Shown piece by piece: positions 48,464-59,673 of a stretch of DNA of 64,000 bases. The notes beneath the pieces were generated by a model that did not search any database, was not told the origin of the DNA, and was given only the letters and a program-made list of their open reading frames with translations. Positions within the stretch are counted from its first letter, which is position 1. Each line of letters starts with the position of its first letter. The DNA is from Tilletia caries (taxonomy: Eukaryota; Basidiomycota; Exobasidiomycetes; Tilletiales; Tilletiaceae). The stretch is from assembly GCA_032718865.1 (NCBI GenBank), contig JALUTQ010000027.1, positions 1 to 64,000 on the forward strand, in the 5' to 3' direction. The translations under genes and the position numbers were made by a program.

Positions 48464-50413
48464 TCAGGACAGCGACATGACCGGGCCTTCGAGCGGCACA
48501 TGATCATAGATGACCTTCCGCCTCTCCACGTCAAACGGCCGGTCCCAGACGCCCTCCCTCATAATGCGTGTCCGAAACATCGACGAAATCCGCTGCAAGC
48601 GCCCTCGCTTGCCTTCGTCCGGCTGCTGTGCCGTCGTGTCCTGTTTTTCAGAAGACGGCACGAATCGGTAGTAGTGCGTCTCGCTCAGGCCGGGGATGAA
48701 CCAGCTGAAGTACTCGAGCGAAGACGGGAAGCGCGCATGGGGAATGTTGGCCAGGAGGTCGCCCGTGTCTTGGAAGGGCACGGCGCGGGAGTCGGACAGG
48801 TGTAAGACGCGTAAGTTCGTAGCCGGGCAAAGATCGGCGAAGATACGGACGAGCTGGCGTTCAGGCAGCGGATCGCCAAAGACGCGTACTTCCGAAGAGT
48901 CGAAGATGGACGTCTCGCCGCTATTGGCGTACCCGATGCTAAGTTCGGTCAAATTCGGCAGGAAATCAGAAGAAAAGGCCGAGCGGAAGTGAGGCTGCAG
49001 ATCTTCAGCGAGCGTGTCCCGTCTGTAGAAGAGCTCGAGACACGTGATGGCCTTCGCGGCATCGGGATTACGCGCGAGCCAGGAGTGTGTCGCGAGTTCC
49101 TCGAGGTTGAGGGCGGTACGCAAATGGGAGAGTCGACCGCCCTGGAGCGCGTGTTCCTCGAAGGCCATATCGATGGAGCCTAGTACACGAAGATTTGGGT
49201 AGATGCCGCGCGGGAAGCTGGGCACGTCGGAGGATATGACGCGGTGGGCCGTTCCTTTGAGTTGCGGGTGCCGCTGGGCGAAGTTGATCCGGACCTCGAG
49301 CTGGGTCGAGCGGGAGACGTACTCCTCGGACCAGATCTGGCAGTACTTCAGCTTGGGGAAGTCCTGCCGGAAGCTGAGCGGTTCGGCCGGATCACCAATA
49401 TTGAGGTGCAGATCTTCGAGCGTGGATTGATTCTGGTCGAGGAAATCTTCCAGGGAGTCGATCGTACCCGATGCACTTCTCTTGAGGACAAAGTTGGAGA
49501 GATGACTGTGGGCGAGTAGGGGGAAGATGTCCTCTGGGAGATCTGATCGGGCAAGCGTGAGGGAGAGGTCGCGCAGCGATGAGGTTGTGGCTGCGGAGAA
49601 TTCTTCCCAGAACTCGAGTGGCACCGCGGGCGGGGACCAGTCATAATCTTCAGCCTCCAAATCGGTGTGTCCGAAGTGAAAGACGCGCAGCCCCAGTGCA
49701 CTACCGCTCGGATTGCTGCTATCTCCATCGTGGCTCTGTTGCGAGGGCGAGCGTGATTGGGCATAGATGCGCTGGATAAAGCGAGCAAGCGAAGTCCAGT
49801 TCTCCTGCCATGACTCCTCGTACTCCTGCTGCTCCTGGTCGGCCATCACGTCGGTGTTTACGTCCGGCAGGATACGGAGCGCGACGATGCGTTGGTGCAG
49901 ACGCGGGAAGGGCCTCAGCGCGTTCTCAAGAGCGCCGACCTGGGTGATACCGACGGTGATATCGATAGCCGGCGGCCGATGGAGGGAGGACGACTGCGCA
50001 GCGATCATAGCGAGCAACAGCGTCATCTCGTTCCAGTGCGGCTTGGACCTGCTCGCAGCGCGTCGGGAGGGTGTGTGCGGATTGAAGCCGAACTCGTGCT
50101 GGCGCTCGGTGATGTCGTTGCGGATGCGCAGGAAGCGGATGTGCGGGAGCAGGGCGGGCTGGGCTATGAAGAAGTTGAGCTTGCTGTCTGCTGTGGAGAG
50201 CGCGAGGTCGAGATACCTGGCCCAGTGCGGGAGAGCGATTGCGCGGAAGGATCTAGAGACGGAGGCCAGCGTGAGGAGGTCGACTCGCTCTGTGCTGCAG
50301 CAGGCGCACAGGATGTTCACCAGCTCGGGCAGGTTGAAGAAGCGCTGAGTCGCGGTCATGTCCCGACCCGCGACGCGACGCGCGTTGCTGTTGTTGTTGT
50401 TGTTGTTGCTCAT
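48464..50413 (-). CDS. F-box protein, paralogue 2
   Basis: Intronless frame of 649 residues. After an Asn-rich start (encoded by a GTT repeat, possibly length-variable) the F-box-like part reads RFFNLPELVNILCACCSTER and VDLLTLASVSRSFRAIALPH, followed by a leucine-rich remainder (STLEDLHLNIGDPAEPLSFR, FLPNLTELSIGYANSG, SSLEYFSWFIPG) and EGVWDRPFDVERRKVIYDHV near the end. Architecture and several blocks match paralogue 1, which lies tail to tail with it, so an inverted duplication produced the pair. Likely an SCF substrate receptor, by family knowledge. Confidence 0.78.
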   Translation of the reverse strand: MSNNNNNNSNARRVAGRDMTATQRFFNLPELVNILCACCSTERVDLLTLASVSRSFRAIALPHWARYLDLALSTADSKLNFFIAQPALLPHIRFLRIRNDITERQHEFGFNPHTPSRRAASRSKPHWNEMTLLLAMIAAQSSSLHRPPAIDITVGITQVGALENALRPFPRLHQRIVALRILPDVNTDVMADQEQQEYEESWQENWTSLARFIQRIYAQSRSPSQQSHDGDSSNPSGSALGLRVFHFGHTDLEAEDYDWSPPAVPLEFWEEFSAATTSSLRDLSLTLARSDLPEDIFPLLAHSHLSNFVLKRSASGTIDSLEDFLDQNQSTLEDLHLNIGDPAEPLSFRQDFPKLKYCQIWSEEYVSRSTQLEVRINFAQRHPQLKGTAHRVISSDVPSFPRGIYPNLRVLGSIDMAFEEHALQGGRLSHLRTALNLEELATHSWLARNPDAAKAITCLELFYRRDTLAEDLQPHFRSAFSSDFLPNLTELSIGYANSGETSIFDSSEVRVFGDPLPERQLVRIFADLCPATNLRVLHLSDSRAVPFQDTGDLLANIPHARFPSSLEYFSWFIPGLSETHYYRFVPSSEKQDTTAQQPDEGKRGRLQRISSMFRTRIMREGVWDRPFDVERRKVIYDHVPLEGPVMSLS

Positions 50414-50682
50414 CGTGTGATGCTGCCTCCGACTGAGCAGTGAGTAGTGAGGCGTGAGGTGGTGGGTCGCTCCCAGGCACCAGTCAAGGTGAGCGGGTCG
50501 CGGTCGGAGCTGGAGCTCGGACCTCGGTGACTTGATAAAGGAGAGACAGGGCAGCCTTGTTTAGAGCTCTCGCACCGGATAATCGGAGTTTCGATGCAGA
50601 CAGATCGCCGAGAAGGAGCATACACACGACAAGAGGAGGAGGAGGAGGATGTTGATTCCGATGGAGGTGCAAGGGGAACTGC

Positions 50683-53600
50683 TCACAGCCGCGCCGCTCG
50701 AGCTCCCATCGCGCTCTGCCACGTCGGCACCCGCCCCGGCACACTCCTCAATCCAGCAAGCAGCCACTTCCGCGTATCCGCCGGGTCAATCACAGTGTCG
50801 ACCTCCAACTTGGACGCCATGCTCTCCGCCCGCCCACGCTCGTACATCTCAGCCACGATCCCATCGAACATCTCCTTCCGCTCTTGCTCGTCTTTCACCA
50901 GCGCCAGCTGTTTCCGCATCCCGAGCGCGACCGCTCCTTCGATGTTCATCCCTGCCATTTCCGCCGTCGGCCAGGCTGCACTGAAGAACGGTGTCACGGA
51001 GGATCCGCCTAGGATGGCCTCTGCTGCCAGCCCGTACCCTTTCCGCACAACGATTCCGAAGATACGTCCGCCGCCGTCCGGTCCTTCGCGATACGCAGCG
51101 TACGCTCCGAATAGATCCGCAAAGACTCGAAGACCGCCACGGACTTCTTCTTCCGGTCCGATCGCGAAGCCGGGTGTGTCGCAGAGGACGAGAACGTGAG
51201 CTGCCCGGGTGCGTTGAAGCATCTGGAGGAAGCGAATCGTCTTTTGGGCGGCGGGAACATCGATTGCACCACCCATGCTCGTGGAAACATCGGACGCGAT
51301 GACAGCCACAGGTTGACCCTGCACGTCAAGAGCGATCTATCAGTTGTGTCCTCCAACCGCAATTCAACTACTTCAGGAAGGGAAGGTACACACCTCGACA
51401 TGAATAAATCCCGTGATCAGGCTCGTCCTCCACCTCGCACCAAGCTCGGTGAACGAGCCGTCATCGGCAAGAGTATGGATGATCCTCCGCACGTCATAGG
51501 TCCGCGTCCGACTCTCCGGCAAGATGTGGCGCAGCAACCGTTGATCAGCGGTGCATCGTGGCTGAGACGGCGCCGATGGAAGCGGGAGCGCTCCTTGGAA
51601 GTAAAGAAGAACGCGCTTGACCATATCCGCCGCCTCACGTTCGTTCTGGACAAGGATATCACTGCAAATGTGTTTCGAAAGATCAGTCAGTATGGCTATC
51701 CAGTCCGTGCGGAAGCACGCAGCAAAGAAACTCACATATGTCCCCTCTCAGCATGCATCTCCGCCGGTCCCACCAACTTCGCAGCGACCTTGCCCAACCC
51801 ACCACCTTCAATCATCGCCGGCCCACCCATCCCAATCGAGCTGCCTCCCGTCGCAATGATCACATCGCACGTTCCCAACAGCGCCGTGTTGCCTGCGAAA
51901 ACGTACTGGTGCCCGACACCGATGGTCGGGTAGCCCCAGACCTTGATCGTCGAGAGCAGTGTGAAGGAGGGTGTGTCCAGGCTGGCGTTCTTGACGTTCA
52001 TCAGGTCAATGTCGTTCGGTCGACCTCCACCTCCTTCGGCATAGAGAATAAGGGGCTGAACAATCAAATGGGCGAGAATACGTGAGAAGTTCGGACATGG
52101 TGGTAGCAGCTTGTAGCTTTGGAAGTGGTTAGACTCACCGCTGGATTCTGTAGTACCAGATTGAAGATGCGGTCGAGCTTCAAGTGATGAAACCAGCCCT
52201 GTGTGCCGGCTTGAGTAAGGTACTGCGGGATTAGAGCTTGGGAGGTCAGTCGATTCGTGTGCAACCGCGAGTCGGAGCTCAGTGGATTATAAACAGGACG
52301 AATGTCTCCAACTCACATCTCCAATGCAGAGCGCCACCCGTGCGGGTGAGGGAAACCGCTGAGGCGCACCCTCTGCATTGAGTTTATGCTCATTAACAGT
52401 TGCAAATCCAATTCTGCAACAAAGATCCAATAGCCTGGCCTAAGCAGTCGATCGCCCTTCACATGCGGGGACTGATGCAGAGAGCTACTCACAATACACC
52501 ATCACCTGGCGTAGCAGCCTTCAACTGATCCAGATCCACTTCACTCCGTTGCGCAGCCACGACAAAGTCGCCCAACTCGACAAAACTATCCTGATCGGCC
52601 AGCAATTCGACATTCTCACGTGCCGTCAGGAACCCTTGCTGGTGTCGCTTCTCTACTGCCGCTTTTCGACCCGCGTTGTTGGTGGTGAGCGCCTTGGCAG
52701 CCTGTAAGCGGGTCACTTCTGGTCGCTCGGCTTCTAAGTCGACCACCTTGCTAGCACCTTCATCCCGCTCAGCCTTCATGGACTTGGCCTCCTCTTCGTC
52801 CGCGTCCCCGGAAGGAGTAGGATTCAGGTGGAAAATCACCCGTCCCCGCTCGAGTGAGTCGCCCGATTGGACAAGGACAGCCTCGAGCGTACCTGAGCGA
52901 GGGGCGCGGATGACATTCTCCATCTTCATCGCGGAGAGGACGGCGAGTTGCTGGCCCTTCTGAACGGAGTCTCCTTTTTTGACGTCGATCGATACGACTG
53001 TGGACACCAGAGGGGCTAAGATGGCTTCGAGGCCCGCTGGGAGGGAAGGAGATTCGGCCGAAGGAGTTGTAGGGGGTGAGGGTAAGGACGAGGACAAGTT
53101 TGCGGGAGGAAGCGACGGGGAAGGGACAGATGCTCTTTGTCCTCTTTTGGGCGGCTGAGGGAGAGGGACAGAGGCGAGGATGGCCGCGAGGTTGAGATCG
53201 ACGTATCGCGTGTGGATTTCATTCTCCCGGACGTCCTTTTGATCCAAAAGCGCTAGTAAAAACTCCCGATTGGTCACGATGCCCTCAATCCCAAACGACT
53301 CCAGCGCCACGCGCGCCGAATGCAATGTGGCCACCCAATCGGCTGGACCCGTGACGATGAGCTTAGCAAGGAGGGAATCGAAAGCGGGTTGGGAAGTGTA
53401 CGTGATCCCTCCTGGACGGGGTGCATGTGCGGCGGTGTCGACGCGGATGTTCCGACCAGTCGGTGGACTGAACAGCGACGAGAGAGATCCGGAGGAAGGG
53501 ACGACCTCGCCCGATGGAAGGATCTGCTCGGCATTGATCCGGAGCTGAACGGCAAAGTGGGACGGGAAGGGCAGCGGCGGTGCTGTAGGCCCGAGATGCA

Positions 53601-54775
53601 GGTCGGCAAGGGAGGCCCCCAGTAGAGCGATTCGGAGCTGGAGCGCAACGAGGTCGAGACCAGTCACTTGTTCGGTGACGGTGTGTTCAACTTGCAGTCT
53701 CGGGTTGGCTTCCATGAAGAAGAACTCGTCTGTGTCCGGGAGGACGAGGAACTCGAAGGTGCCCAGGTTCTTGTAGCGGACGTTTCCTGCGAGACGGAGA
53801 GCTGCTTCGAGAATATGGTTGCGGAGGTCTGATGTAGGTCGTAGGGTGGGTGAGGGTGCCCACTCGACCAGTTTCTGATGTCTGCGCTGGAGAGTGCATT
53901 CCCGCTCCCAGAGATGTGCAACGGCCCCAGATCCATCGCCTACGACTTGGACCTCGATATGCCGAGCATTTTCAACAAGAAGCTCGGCAAAGAGCGCGCC
54001 ATCCCCAAACGCGGCACTGGCTTCTCGAGCGCAAGACTCAAATACGTGCTGGACTTCCTGAGCATTTTGAGTTTCGACGTCGATAACGCGCATACCGCGT
54101 TCGCCGCCCCCGGCGACGGCTTTGAGAATAATCTTGGACCGATTGGGCAAATCCCTCGCGAAGCGCTCGAGCTCTTCCAGAACGAGTGGAGAATCCTGAG
54201 AGTTGGCTGTCGCGGGGACAACGGGAATGCCGAGTTTGGACGCTAGCTGTCGTGCGGCGAGCTTATTGCCCAATGTGCGCAAGTGGGCAGGGTCAGGCCC
54301 AACCCAGATGAGACCAGCATCGAGCACGGCCTGTGCGAATTCCGCTGATTCGGAGAGGAAACCGTAGCCTGGGATTACCGCGTGAGCGTTTGCTGATTTG
54401 GCAGCTGCAATAAGGGAGGGAATGTCGAGGAAAGCACGCGGACCTTGATGGGGTAGGGGAATTCGCTGGGATGCGGGTACGGCGAGGACAGGAGCGGAGT
54501 GTGCTTCGGCCGGGGTGTGAGGGACGAGGGGAATGATCCGGTGATGAGGGAAGGTCGTCGATGCGACTGTGTTGAGGATGCGCAATGCGATCTCGCCTCG
54601 GTTTGCGATGAAGAGGCGGACTTCCTTTGGTTCTGTTCAAATTGCGCACGGATCAGCTGGGGCAGGCACACGAGTCAGTTGATACTCTTCGATACGCACC
54701 TTTTGGCAAGAGCTGCGCTGCAATTGACCCTGGCAGTGCTGCTATGCGGAAAATTCCCACGTCAGGGAGAGCCAT
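50683..54775 (-). CDS. Single-chain biotin-dependent acyl-CoA carboxylase (BC-BCCP-CT)
   Basis: Seven exons (54775-54700, 54632-52493, 52413-52317, 52222-52139, 52055-51736, 51661-51394, 51318-50683) join in phase to 1206 residues. Biotin carboxylase: RLFIANRGEIALRIL, IPGYGFLSESAEFA, ILKAVAGGGERGM (ATP loop), RECTLQRRHQKLVEWAP, FFMEANPRLQVEHTVTE. Carrier domain: SAMKMEN, biotinyl-Lys near residue 595. Carboxyltransferase: YAEGGGGRPND, ATGGSSIGMGGPAM, VLCDTPGFAIGPEEE, GIVVRKGYGLAAEAILGG. It resembles single-chain long-chain acyl-CoA carboxylases, not eukaryotic ACC1 or two-subunit propionyl/methylcrotonyl enzymes. No mitochondrial presequence is evident. It would carboxylate an acyl-CoA using ATP and bicarbonate; the substrate is not predictable. 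One ATP-loop Gly is Glu (GGGE-RG). A gag retroelement lies 53 bp upstream. Confidence 0.9.
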
Positions 54776-54833
54776 CTTGTTCAACCTTGAAGTGTGTGCC
54801 AGAAGGACAGATGCAAGATGCTCCCTGGTGAAC

Positions 54834-55253
54834 TGTCATGAATGACCTTCCGGTGTTCTCGTTCCGACAACTTCTCGAATTCTCTCGAAGCCTCCTTTCT
54901 CATTTCACTCCGCTGCTCATCCTCGACCTCGTCGACCTCGACTCTCGCATCGCCAGCACAGCCACTCATAGCATCCGAGCTTTCCATGTCATCCTCCGGC
55001 TTCCAGCACTTTCCATCGGTTCGATTTCCTCATTCCTTGATCCCTGCCTCGAAGCTACATAAACCCCTGCTTTCTCCTGCTCTCTCTGGCTGTTCTCCCC
55101 ATCCGGTCTTGTGTCTTATCGAGCCCTCCTTTGCACTACAATCACACACCCTTCTATCTGTTTTCCACCTTGCCTTGTGGCTCGAGCGTTAGCTCCCGGC
55201 CTTCAGCCTCCACTTTTCCTTGATTCCCAGCCTTCTAGCATCCAGTTCTTACA
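54834..55253 (+). repeat. LTR 1
   Basis: 420 bp, TG...CA ends. Differs from LTR2 by one C in the run of GCTCCCGG versus GCTCCCCGG. Confidence 0.92.
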
Positions 55254-55331
55254 GTAGACCGGATCGCCAACCACTGGCCCCGAGCTACCGCACCCAGCCC
55301 TAGTCGCCACCGAATCCTTGTCCGCCTCGCC

Positions 55332-56423
55332 ATGTCCCAAGACTCGCCCAGTCCCTCCTACGACGCTCTCGTCGCAGAGATTGCCGAGCTCCGCCGCCTC
55401 CTTGTCCAGCAATCCGCGTTGGTCGCCACCGAGCCCAACTTCAAGGTCAAGGTTGCCGATCCTCCTACCTTCGATGGTACTCGCAAGAAGGACGCCAACA
55501 CATTCCTCGCCCACGTCAAGCTCAACTTCTCCGCGAACCCCTCTTCCTTCCCCACCGACACGAGTAAGATCGTCTACGCCGCTTCGTGGCTCCGCGGAAA
55601 GGCATTCGAGTGGTTTGAGCCCATGCTCCGCTCCGGTGACGCCAGCAATCTCTCTTGGTCCCAGTTCGAGCACGTCTTCCTCCACTCCCACGGAGATCCC
55701 GACCACAAGCGCCGCATCACCCGAGAACTCCTCAGCCTCACCCAGACCGATTCCGCCGCCTCCTACGCCACCCGGTTCTTCCAGCTTTCCTCCCAGCTCG
55801 GCTGGAACGACGAGGCCCTCCGGGCCCAGTTCTACGAAGGCCTCGCTGACGACGTCAAGGACGCCCTGGCCTATTCCGAGAAGACGATCACGGACGTTCA
55901 AGACCTCGCCAACCATGCCGTCAAGCTCGACAACCGCCTCTCCGAGCGGCCCGGTCGTTTCATCAGGCAACCCGATCGATCCCAGCCCCTTGACCAGCCC
56001 GAGACCCTCCCCAGCACCCCCGGCTCTCCGGAACTTCACCCAGTCTTGTTCGGTCCTGCTCCGTCCAGTCCTGGTCCCTCCGGCTTTGTCTCCTCCGGAC
56101 CTGCTTCCCCTGGCCCCGCTCCTCCCGGTCCTACGCCCATGGACCTCGACGCCACTGCTCCTCGCCACCAGCCTCTCACTGACGCTGAGAAGCGACGCCG
56201 CAGAGAACTCGGTCTCTGCATGTACTGCGGCGGCCCTGGTCACATTGCCCGGTCCTGTCCCGAGAAGCGCAACCATGGAGCCCGCCCTGCCGCCCACACA
56301 GCCGCCGCCGTCTCCTTCCGCCTCGGTGGGCCTGGCTCGTCGTCTAGCACCGGCTCTCCGTCCCTTGCCACCGTCGTTTCGCATCCCAAGACCACCCAGG
56401 CAGAACCTCATTCCTCCGCATGA
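55332..56423 (+). CDS. LTR retrotransposon gag polyprotein (intact copy)
   Basis: 363 residues. Capsid-like region: ADPPTFDGTRKKDANTFLAH, AASWLRGKAFEWFEPML and SLTQTDSAASYATRFFQLSS, typical of Ty3/gypsy-type retrotransposon gag. A Pro/Ser/Gly-rich linker (PGPSGFVSSGPASPGPAPPG) leads to RRRRELGLCMYCGGPGHIARSC, a CCHC zinc knuckle (C-x2-C-x4-H-x4-C) that packages RNA. The reading frame closes normally after EPHSSA; no pol frame follows in the remaining 900 bp, which instead contain spaced CACCGAGTCC-type repeats (56910-57060). Confidence 0.92.
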   Translation: MSQDSPSPSYDALVAEIAELRRLLVQQSALVATEPNFKVKVADPPTFDGTRKKDANTFLAHVKLNFSANPSSFPTDTSKIVYAASWLRGKAFEWFEPMLRSGDASNLSWSQFEHVFLHSHGDPDHKRRITRELLSLTQTDSAASYATRFFQLSSQLGWNDEALRAQFYEGLADDVKDALAYSEKTITDVQDLANHAVKLDNRLSERPGRFIRQPDRSQPLDQPETLPSTPGSPELHPVLFGPAPSSPGPSGFVSSGPASPGPAPPGPTPMDLDATAPRHQPLTDAEKRRRRELGLCMYCGGPGHIARSCPEKRNHGARPAAHTAAAVSFRLGGPGSSSSTGSPSLATVVSHPKTTQAEPHSSA

Positions 56424-57319
56424 GGCTTGTCTCAAACCTTCGGCCATGTTCGCATCAAGTTGCAATACCGTTGCGATCCATCCAGTTACGGGCATCGGTT
56501 CATTTCCTTTGTGAGCCCACCATCATGCCCTCAACCCCACATTTTTCACTTCCATCTTTTTCACTCTCACCACCACCTTGTTCCGCGACTCAAAATTTCC
56601 GGTCACTACCTTGCACCACCACTCCGAGCCTTGACTGCCTCGCTCGAGGCACCTCCCAGTCCCAGCACCTTCCCCGTCGAGCATTCAACTCTGCGCGCGC
56701 GCCCATCAGCAATGGCTAGCCGCAAGAGTTCCCAGATTCCGCCTTCCCCGCCAGCGCAGCTGCTCCGTGACGTTCCCCGGCTCCTTTGTCTTTTTCCGCC
56801 GGTCTTGCGCGCGGCCTTGAGCCCACCAGCGGCTCAGCACTGCCCTGTCGCGAGGGCGCGACCGCAAAGAGGGGGCGAGTGCTAAGGCACACGTCGCGAA
56901 CCTCTTTTTCCCAGTCACCGAGTCCGAGTCCGGCCAGCCATCAAGTTTCCCACTTCCCAGTCATCAAGTCCGGCCCGTCATCAAGATTTTTCCTGCCACC
57001 GAGTTTCCCAGTCACCGAGTCCCCAGCCACCGAGTCCGGTTCTTCACCAGCAAGTCCGGCTCTAGCGAACTCTTCCCAGCGATTTCGGTCCCAGACTCCC
57101 AGTACTCTCGACCCCAGACTCCCAGGATTCCCAGTCCCCGCTTCAGCCAACCCTGAACCCGGTCACCCAGTCACCTCAGCCATCTCGGTCTCAGCATCTT
57201 GGTCTCGGTCACGGTCACGCGTACACCCTGTCCTCGCCACCACGACTCGCGCCTCCGACTGCCGACAGACAGCAGCCCCACTACCAGCTTCGGAGACCTC
57301 AGCTTAAAGAGGGAGCGAC

Positions 57320-57740
57320 TGTCATGAATGACCTTCCGGTGTTCTCGTTCCGACAACTTCTCGAATTCTCTCGAAGCCTCCTTTCTCATTTCACTCCGCT
57401 GCTCATCCTCGACCTCGTCGACCTCGACTCTCGCATCGCCAGCACAGCCACTCATAGCATCCGAGCTTTCCATGTCATCCTCCGGCTTCCAGCACTTTCC
57501 ATCGGTTCGATTTCCTCATTCCTTGATCCCTGCCTCGAAGCTACATAAACCCCTGCTTTCTCCTGCTCTCTCTGGCTGTTCTCCCCATCCGGTCTTGTGT
57601 CTTATCGAGCCCTCCTTTGCACTACAATCACACACCCTTCTATCTGTTTTCCACCTTGCCTTGTGGCTCGAGCGTTAGCTCCCCGGCCTTCAGCCTCCAC
57701 TTTTCCTTGATTCCCAGCCTTCTAGCATCCAGTTCTTACA
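57320..57740 (+). repeat. LTR 2 (shared by both internal regions)
   Basis: 421 bp. It serves as 3' LTR of the first unit and 5' LTR of the second, the expected outcome of recombination between LTRs of two copies. Confidence 0.92.
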
Positions 57741-57818
57741 GTAGACCGGATCGCCAACCACTGGCCCCGAGCTACCGCACCCAGCCCTAGTCGCCACCGA
57801 ATCCTTGTCCGCCTCGCC

Positions 57819-59673
57819 ATGTCCCAAGACTCGCCCAGTCCCTCCTACGACGCTCTCGTCGCAGAGATTGCCGAGCTCCGCCGCCTCCTTGTCCAGCAAT
57901 CCGCGTTGGTCGCCACCGAGCCCAACTTCAAGGTCAAGGTTGCCGATCCTCCTACCTTCGATGGTACTCGCAAGAAGGACGCCAACACATTCCTCGCCCA
58001 CGTCAAGCTCAACTTCTCCGCGAACCCCTCTTCCTTCCCCACCGACACGAGTAAGATCGTCTACGCCGCTTCGTGGCTCCGCGGAAAGGCATTCGAGTGG
58101 TTTGAGCCCATGCTCCGCTCCGGTGACGCCAGCAATCTCTCTTGGTCCCAGTTCGAGCACGTCTTCCTCCACTCCCACGGAGATCCCGACCACAAGCGCC
58201 GCATCACCCGAGAACTCCTCAGCCTCACCCAGACCGATTCCGCCGCCTCCTAAGGATGGGCGCGGAGTAAGCCCCGGAGTGGGTTTCCCGGAGTTCCCCG
58301 ACTAGTCGGGGCCTCACTCCGGGGGAGTACGGAGTACGGAGTGCATTTTCGAGGATTTACTCCCGCTGATTGAATTCTGCAGGAGTACGGAGCGCAAGCC
58401 TGTCATGTCCCCGGAGTACGGAGTACGGCAAGGCCTGGAGCTAATTTTTCCCCGGAGTACGGAGTGACTAGCTCGAATGCCAGACGGAGTGCGGAGTTTC
58501 CCCGAAACTCCGGGGCGCTCCGGGGCCGTGCCTTTTTCAAAATCGGGTCGCAATTCTGAAAATTTCAGTCAGAAATGGTCATATTTTGCTCTGATTTTCA
58601 AAAACATTGGCAAAATTATTTTTCAGATTTCTCATTTGGGGTTCATATTGGGTGTTGGTGAGCTATACGACCGTCAACGATGATTCTGTCGAACAAACAC
58701 GTGGATGGAAGGGCGGCAATCAATGTAAGGGTCCCGATTTCTCAAGTTTTGTAGGACCTCTGCGAACGTTCCCCGGAGTACGGAGTTTCGGGGGAGTAGT
58801 CGCGCTCCGTCACCCCGGAGTGCGGAGTGGACTTTGAAATTTATTGAAATTTAGCCGGAGTACGGAGCTGGCGCAATGAGATGGGGAGATTTTGTGCGGA
58901 GCGCGGAGTGGAGTTGGGGCGACTGCCTAAAAATGAGCGGAGTACGGAGCGCGAAAATGCATCTCAAAATCAGCCGGAGTCAGCCGGAGTAGGGGCCCAT
59001 CCTTACCGCCTCCTACGCCACCCGGTTCTTCCAGCTTTCCTCCCAGCTCGGCTGGAACGACGAGGCCCTCCGGGCCCAGTTCTACGAAGGCCTCGCTGAC
59101 GACGTCAAGGACGCCCTGGCCTATTCCGAGAAGACGATCACGGACGTTCAAGACCTCGCCAACCATGCCGTCAAGCTCGACAACCGCCTCTCCGAGCGGC
59201 CCGGTCGTTTCATCAGGCAACCCGATCGATCCCAGCCCCTTGACCAGCCCGAGACCCTCCCCAGCACCCCCGGCTCTCCGGAACTTCACCCAGTCTTGTT
59301 CGGTCCTGCTCCGTCCAGTCCTGGTCCCTCCGGCTTTGTCTCCTCCGGACCTGCTTCCCCTGGCCCCGCTCCTCCCGGTCCTACGCCCATAGACCTCGAC
59401 GCCACTGCTCCTCGCCACCAGCCTCTCACTGACGCTGAGAAGCGACGCCGCAGAGAACTCGGTCTCTGCATGTACTGCGGCGGCCCTGGTCACATTGCCC
59501 GGTCCTGTCCCGAGAAGCGCAACCATGGAGCCCGCCCTGCCGCCCACACAGCCGCCGCCGTCTCCTTCCGCCTCGGTGGGCCTGGCTCGTCGTCTAGCAC
59601 CGGCTCTCCGTCCCTTGCCACCGTCGTTTCGCATCCCAAGACCACCCAGGCAGAACCTCATTCCTCCGCATGA
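57819..59673 (+). pseudogene. Second gag copy, split by a TIR element
   Basis: Near-identical to 55332-56423. The frame runs from 57819 to 58250, is broken by the inserted element, and resumes at 59014 to TGA 59671-59673, including the CCHC knuckle. Apart from the insertion only occasional substitutions were seen, such as ATAGACCTC for ATGGACCTC in the linker. As it stands it would encode a capsid fragment of 144 residues. Confidence 0.92.
58243..59013. mobile_element. 755-bp TIR element (hAT-like MITE), copy 2
   Basis: The element is 58251-59005, flanked by CCGCCTCC at 58243-58250 and 59006-59013. Perfect 11-bp terminal inverted repeats TAAGGATGGGC. The first gag copy at 55755-55765 has the undisturbed CCGCCTCC once, so the empty site is in the same window. 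The interior is filled with CGGAGTACGGAGT-type direct and inverted repeats and has no coding capacity. Shared TAAGG ends, 8-bp duplication, size and GGAGT-rich interior link it to 16119-16913. Confidence 0.93.

Noticed and set aside
55203..56495. 430-codon minus-strand frame opposite gag
   Set aside because: Antisense shadow of a GC-rich gene; Gly/Val/Glu-rich with no domain, and broken differently in the second gag copy.
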